Shown in pieces: positions 5,942-6,043 of a stretch of DNA of 6,043 nucleotides. This stretch comes from Dehalococcoidia bacterium (lineage in GTDB: Bacteria > Chloroflexota > Dehalococcoidia > Dehalococcoidales > RBG-16-60-22). A program made the translations under genes and the position numbers. The DNA lies in contig JABMRL010000197.1 in NCBI GenBank assembly GCA_013202615.1, positions 1 through 6,043 on the forward strand, read 5' to 3'. Position 1 is the stretch's first letter. Each line of letters begins with the position of its first letter. The notes below the pieces were generated by a model, which did no database searches, was not told where the DNA came from, and saw only the letters and a list, made by a program, of their open reading frames with translations.

Positions 5942-5957
5942 CATGTCATTAGACATG
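5942..5957. promoter_or_regulatory. Operator-like palindrome between divergent promoters
   Basis: CATGTC and GACATG form perfect 6-bp arms around ATTA, so the dyad spans 16 bp. The right arm and spacer overlap the -35 element (5950-5955) of the ccdA promoter. The left edge is 18 bp upstream of the nuclease -35 element. A dimeric repressor bound here would be placed to block ccdA and could also affect the nuclease promoter. No regulator gene is in the window, and a 6-bp dyad can occur by chance. Confidence 0.4.
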
Positions 5958-5978
5958 CTTTCATGACCGTTGTAGAAT
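5950..5978 (+). promoter_or_regulatory. Sigma-70-type promoter of ccdA, positioned for a leaderless mRNA
   Basis: TAGACA (5950-5955) and TAGAAT (5973-5978) each match five of six consensus bases and are separated by exactly 17 nt. The -10 ends 6 nt before the GTG start codon at 5985, so the expected transcription start coincides with the first base of the coding sequence. No Shine-Dalgarno is visible in between. Confidence 0.62.
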
Positions 5979-5984
5979 CTTACT

Positions 5985-6043
5985 GTGGAGAACGTTTCGG
6001 TTGCCATTGCTTTTACGGCGGGATTGCTGTCCTTTCTATCGCC
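5985..6043 (+). CDS. ccdA: Cytochrome c biogenesis protein CcdA (DsbD-like membrane thiol transporter), N-terminus only
   Basis: Only 19 codons and two bases are inside the window: GTG then ENVSVAIAFTAGLLSFLS, with the next codon beginning CC. This closely fits the first transmembrane helix of CcdA, where a conserved SPC(V/I)LP motif follows; the CC fits its proline. CcdA carries reducing equivalents from cytoplasmic thioredoxin across the membrane for cytochrome c maturation or extracytoplasmic thiol reduction. GTG is the only usable start, since TAG (5973-5975) lies in frame four codons upstream. No Shine-Dalgarno precedes it, and the promoter is placed for a leaderless transcript. The gene is divergent from the nuclease. 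The call rests on a short stretch, but the sequence is distinctive. Confidence 0.75.
   Translation, partial: MENVSVAIAFTAGLLSFLS

Noticed and set aside
5873..5956. A 27-codon frame (ATG at 5956, MSNDMSHILNT...) in the same frame as the nuclease and ending at the TAG 5875-5873, with a hydrophobic end; a stop readthrough or upstream ORF was considered.
   Set aside because: The near-consensus nuclease promoter lies inside it, so most transcripts would not contain its start. It has no Shine-Dalgarno and resembles no known N-terminus of this nuclease family.
1..6043. CRISPR arrays, insertion sequences, tRNA or rRNA genes, phage or toxin-antitoxin genes.
   Set aside because: No regularly spaced repeats, transposase motifs, terminal inverted repeats, cloverleaf sequences or rRNA signatures were seen by eye. 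The Cas4-like nuclease has no cas neighbours here.

Overview
The window is about 6 kb of moderately GC-rich bacterial chromosome. It carries housekeeping one-carbon and amino-acid metabolism genes plus a standalone RecB/Cas4-like nuclease gene and the start of a ccdA gene. The two-subunit glycine dehydrogenase (separate gcvPA), the long-form SerA and the nuclease with a coiled-coil tail would fit a Chloroflexota (Dehalococcoidia-like) genome. That assignment is an inference from protein style only, with low to moderate confidence.

Layout. Positions 1-1443 form a leftward (minus-strand) glycine cleavage operon. It has a sigma-70-type promoter at 1443-1415, a tandem glycine riboswitch at 1400-1229, an intrinsic terminator at 1230-1191, then gcvH (1155-766) and gcvPA (733 to the left edge, truncated). 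Back to back with it, positions 1481-4637 run rightward: a promoter at 1481-1509, serA (1563-3143) and a class III PLP aminotransferase (3246-4637). A minus-strand gene for a PD-(D/E)XK nuclease (about 5848-4694) converges on the aminotransferase; a hairpin with a U-rich tail at 4696-4653 ends the nuclease transcript. The nuclease promoter (5923-5895) lies back to back with a plus-strand promoter (5950-5978) that drives ccdA (GTG at 5985, truncated by the right edge). A 16-bp palindrome sits between them and overlaps the ccdA -35 element.

How the genes work together. SerA makes 3-phosphohydroxypyruvate, the first step towards serine, and hence glycine and C1 units. The glycine cleavage proteins break glycine down to CO2, ammonia and methylene-tetrahydrofolate. 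Placing the two divergently, with a glycine-sensing riboswitch only on the degradation side, lets excess glycine turn on its own removal. The aminotransferase may belong to the same amino-acid/2-oxoacid network, but its substrates cannot be read from the sequence.

The most notable points are these. The nuclease has no ATG, GTG or TTG at its real N-terminus: homology and a needed Fe-S cysteine lie upstream of the first ATG, and an AUC codon sits at ideal distance from a Shine-Dalgarno. The ccdA gene has an apparently leaderless GTG start, with an operator-like palindrome over its promoter. The riboswitch has a legible switching mechanism, because the P1 helix of aptamer 2 shares bases with the terminator. 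I do not see an entirely new multi-gene system here.
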